Made by a program: the position numbers and the translations under genes
Origin: Spongospora subterranea
Taxonomy: Eukaryota; Endomyxa; Phytomyxea; Plasmodiophorida; Plasmodiophoridae
Direction of reading: 5' to 3'
Assembly (NCBI GenBank): GCA_900404475.1
Contig: OUQQ01000239.1
Location: forward strand, 1 to 19,375
DNA: 19,375 bases
The notes under the pieces: generated by a model
What the model was told of the DNA's origin: nothing
Seen by the model: only the letters and a program-made list of their open reading frames with translations
Databases searched by the model: none
Shown here: piece after piece, positions 17,842-19,375 of the stretch
How positions within the stretch are numbered: position 1 is the stretch's first letter
How the letters are laid out: each line of letters opens with the position of its first letter

Positions 17842-19315
17842 TCAGGATGAGGACATCCGTTTGGCTAAGTATTCACGTGCTGATGAGCCAGACACTTTTA
17901 CATGATCCAACGCGTCTACAAAGTCATCGAACGCGAGTGGCCTTGGCTGCAAATTACGTTCATCTCCATTGTCACTGGATAAAAGAGCGACATCGGACAT
18001 GGATGGAGGCGCCGTTGCTGCCAACTGGTCGCGTTTTTTCCGCAAAACTTCCCGAATTGGAACCATTGCGGCGAACCGGCACCATTCTTTCAGATCGCTA
18101 CCGGAATACGAGGCAGTCATTTGCGAGAGAACTTCAATATTGACTGTCTCATTCATCGTTTCCTCCGCCAATAATACCTTCAGGATAGATTGTCGTTCAA
18201 GTTCATTTGGCAGGCTAAATTCAAAAGTCCTGGGCATCCTGCGTAGAATAGCCTGATTTCCAACAATGAATAATGCGTTTACAGGAACTCATAGGGAAAA
18301 ATATACCTCATCAAGATCGTATGGTCGGTTCGTAGCGCATAACACCAAAATGTGACTCGTGACATCAGAATCAGTCATTAACCCATCCCAAAGTGACATG
18401 AACTCTGCTTTTAATCCATTGGTCTCGGAACAGTCACCGACAGCGGATCGCTGACCCAAAAAACATTCGGCTTCGTCTATGAAGACAATTGAAGGGGCTA
18501 GTTTATGTGCTAAAGAGAAGCACGCTCGAACCTGTAAGATCATATCAGCCATTTATATCAAATCTCCTCTGATTTTACCATTTTTTGGCTTTCCCCATAC
18601 CACTTGTTTTTTATTGTTGACCAGCGAAGATTAATAAACGTCGCACCTGAATCCTTAGCGATTGCCTTCGCTGTCATTGTCTTACCTGGAGAAAAGAAAG
18701 TCAAGATTTGGAATGTAACTTAGGAAGGTCTCCACACCTGTTCCTGGAGGACCATAGAACATAACGCCTCGCGGTGGCGATACCAGATTCCTACGTTGCC
18801 AATGACCATCGCCATCTTGGCGTGCAAACAATTCAGGATGAGACAACCTGATAAAACTGTTGGTATGGGAAAAACCTAGCGGCAAGGTGACATTTACGGG
18901 ATCAACACAGTTTCAATAAGCTGCGCCTTGATAGCTTCAAGACCACCGATGCTTTTGAAATCAACATTAATGTCGGCAGGCATGGTAACATCCCCGACTA
19001 GGACTTTCTCATAGGAATCGAGTTCCAAATTTTTGCCCCTTTCTCCTAACCGGGATATAGCCGCTTTAGCAGCCGCTTCCGTCTGCAAGCACAGTTAATC
19101 GGAGTGCCGAATTCAAAATTGGATTTCACCTGCTTGGAATTTTTGGAAGGATCTACATTTGATATGACCCGTTTCGTTATCCAATACATTAGAGCAGAGG
19201 CGAAGGCGGTTGTCAGAAGATCGAACGCGAACGTTTTGAAGTCTTTTGAATGGACATGCTGAATTGCTGGTTGGTCAGGAGTAACTGCGATCGGTTTGGC
19301 CGGTGAGCTCCCCAT
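17842..19315 (-). CDS. ATAD1: Msp1/ATAD1 AAA+ ATPase of the mitochondrial outer membrane, 407 aa, 6 exons
   Basis: Membrane-anchored AAA+ translocase that extracts mislocalised tail-anchored proteins from mitochondria and peroxisomes. Exons in transcript order: 19315-19130, 19082-18898, 18847-18738, 18685-18579, 18531-18307, 18252-17842 (1224 nt); introns 47, 50, 52, 47 and 54 bp. A membrane segment at about residues 29-46 ([20 protein letters not shown]) is followed by the family linker VDPSK and [18 protein letters not shown]. Walker A GPPGTGKT lies at 156-163 and is split by an intron after the second glycine's neighbour; the pore loop is KWYGES; Walker B is IVFIDE at 211-216; [12 protein letters not shown], sensor CATNRP and the arginine pair in AILRRMP (275-276) are present. 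The C-terminal [14 protein letters not shown] is typical. The usual DEIDSF reads DEAECF here, with the catalytic Glu kept. Human ATAD1 is 361 aa; the extra length is at the N-terminus and near the C-terminus. The ATG at 19315 is the first in frame; an upstream non-coding exon is possible beyond the window. Confidence 0.94.
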
Positions 19316-19375
19316 TGACCAGATGTCCTCCCTGTGCGACACCCGTAAAGTTCAAAAATCCCAAATTCCAAATGG

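Noticed and set aside
1..19375. tRNA genes, transposons, CRISPR arrays, prokaryotic operons
   Set aside because: I saw no tRNA B-box in a foldable context outside coding exons, no transposase or terminal repeats and no spaced repeat array; spliced introns show the DNA is eukaryotic.

Overview
This is eukaryotic nuclear DNA from a very compact, intron-dense genome. By following conserved protein families across frames I can place about 47 spliceosomal introns of only 44-78 bp (GT...AG), so most genes here are visible only after splicing. Several genes have AATAAA or TATAAA poly(A) signals within about 45 bp of the stop codon. The gene set (cohesin kleisin, proteasome alpha-2, Lgd/CC2D1, Tctex-type dynein light chain, kinesin-8/KIF19, tristetraprolin-type CCCH protein, Msp1/ATAD1) points to a ciliated opisthokont, most likely an animal or close relative with a streamlined genome. 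A miniaturised parasitic animal would fit, but the species cannot be fixed from the sequence.

Layout, left to right: (1) 469-2244 (+) unidentified coiled-coil protein; (2) 2299-4592 (-) RAD21-like cohesin kleisin in 12 exons; (3) 4593-5666, an unresolved interval with open frames on both strands; (4) 5667-6581 (+) proteasome subunit alpha-2, 5 exons, 235 aa; (5) 6710-8176 (-) intronless F-box protein with four predicted membrane segments; (6) 8768-11547 (+) CC2D1/Lgd, 13 exons, 713 aa; (7) 11694-12278 (-) Tctex-type dynein light chain, 5 exons, 113 aa; (8) 12960-15838 (+) KIF19-like kinesin-8, 4 exons, interrupted by a 233-bp perfect duplication around a single N that looks like an assembly error; (9) 15987-16871 (-) protein with three CCCH zinc fingers; (10) 17064-17728 (+) unidentified proline/serine-rich protein; (11) 17842-19315 (-) Msp1/ATAD1 AAA+ ATPase, 6 exons.

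The ten supported genes alternate strand without exception. Convergent partners are separated by 54-148 bp between stop codons and divergent partners share 192-1074 bp upstream regions, so almost every promoter region is shared and 3' ends nearly touch. Most genes are unrelated housekeeping functions (chromosome cohesion, protein degradation, endosomal sorting, tail-anchored protein extraction, mRNA decay). One divergent pair, dynein light chain and kinesin-8, is functionally related through microtubule transport. Exon coordinates given below are my manual reconstruction from reading-frame phase and protein-family similarity; no alignment program or transcript data were used.
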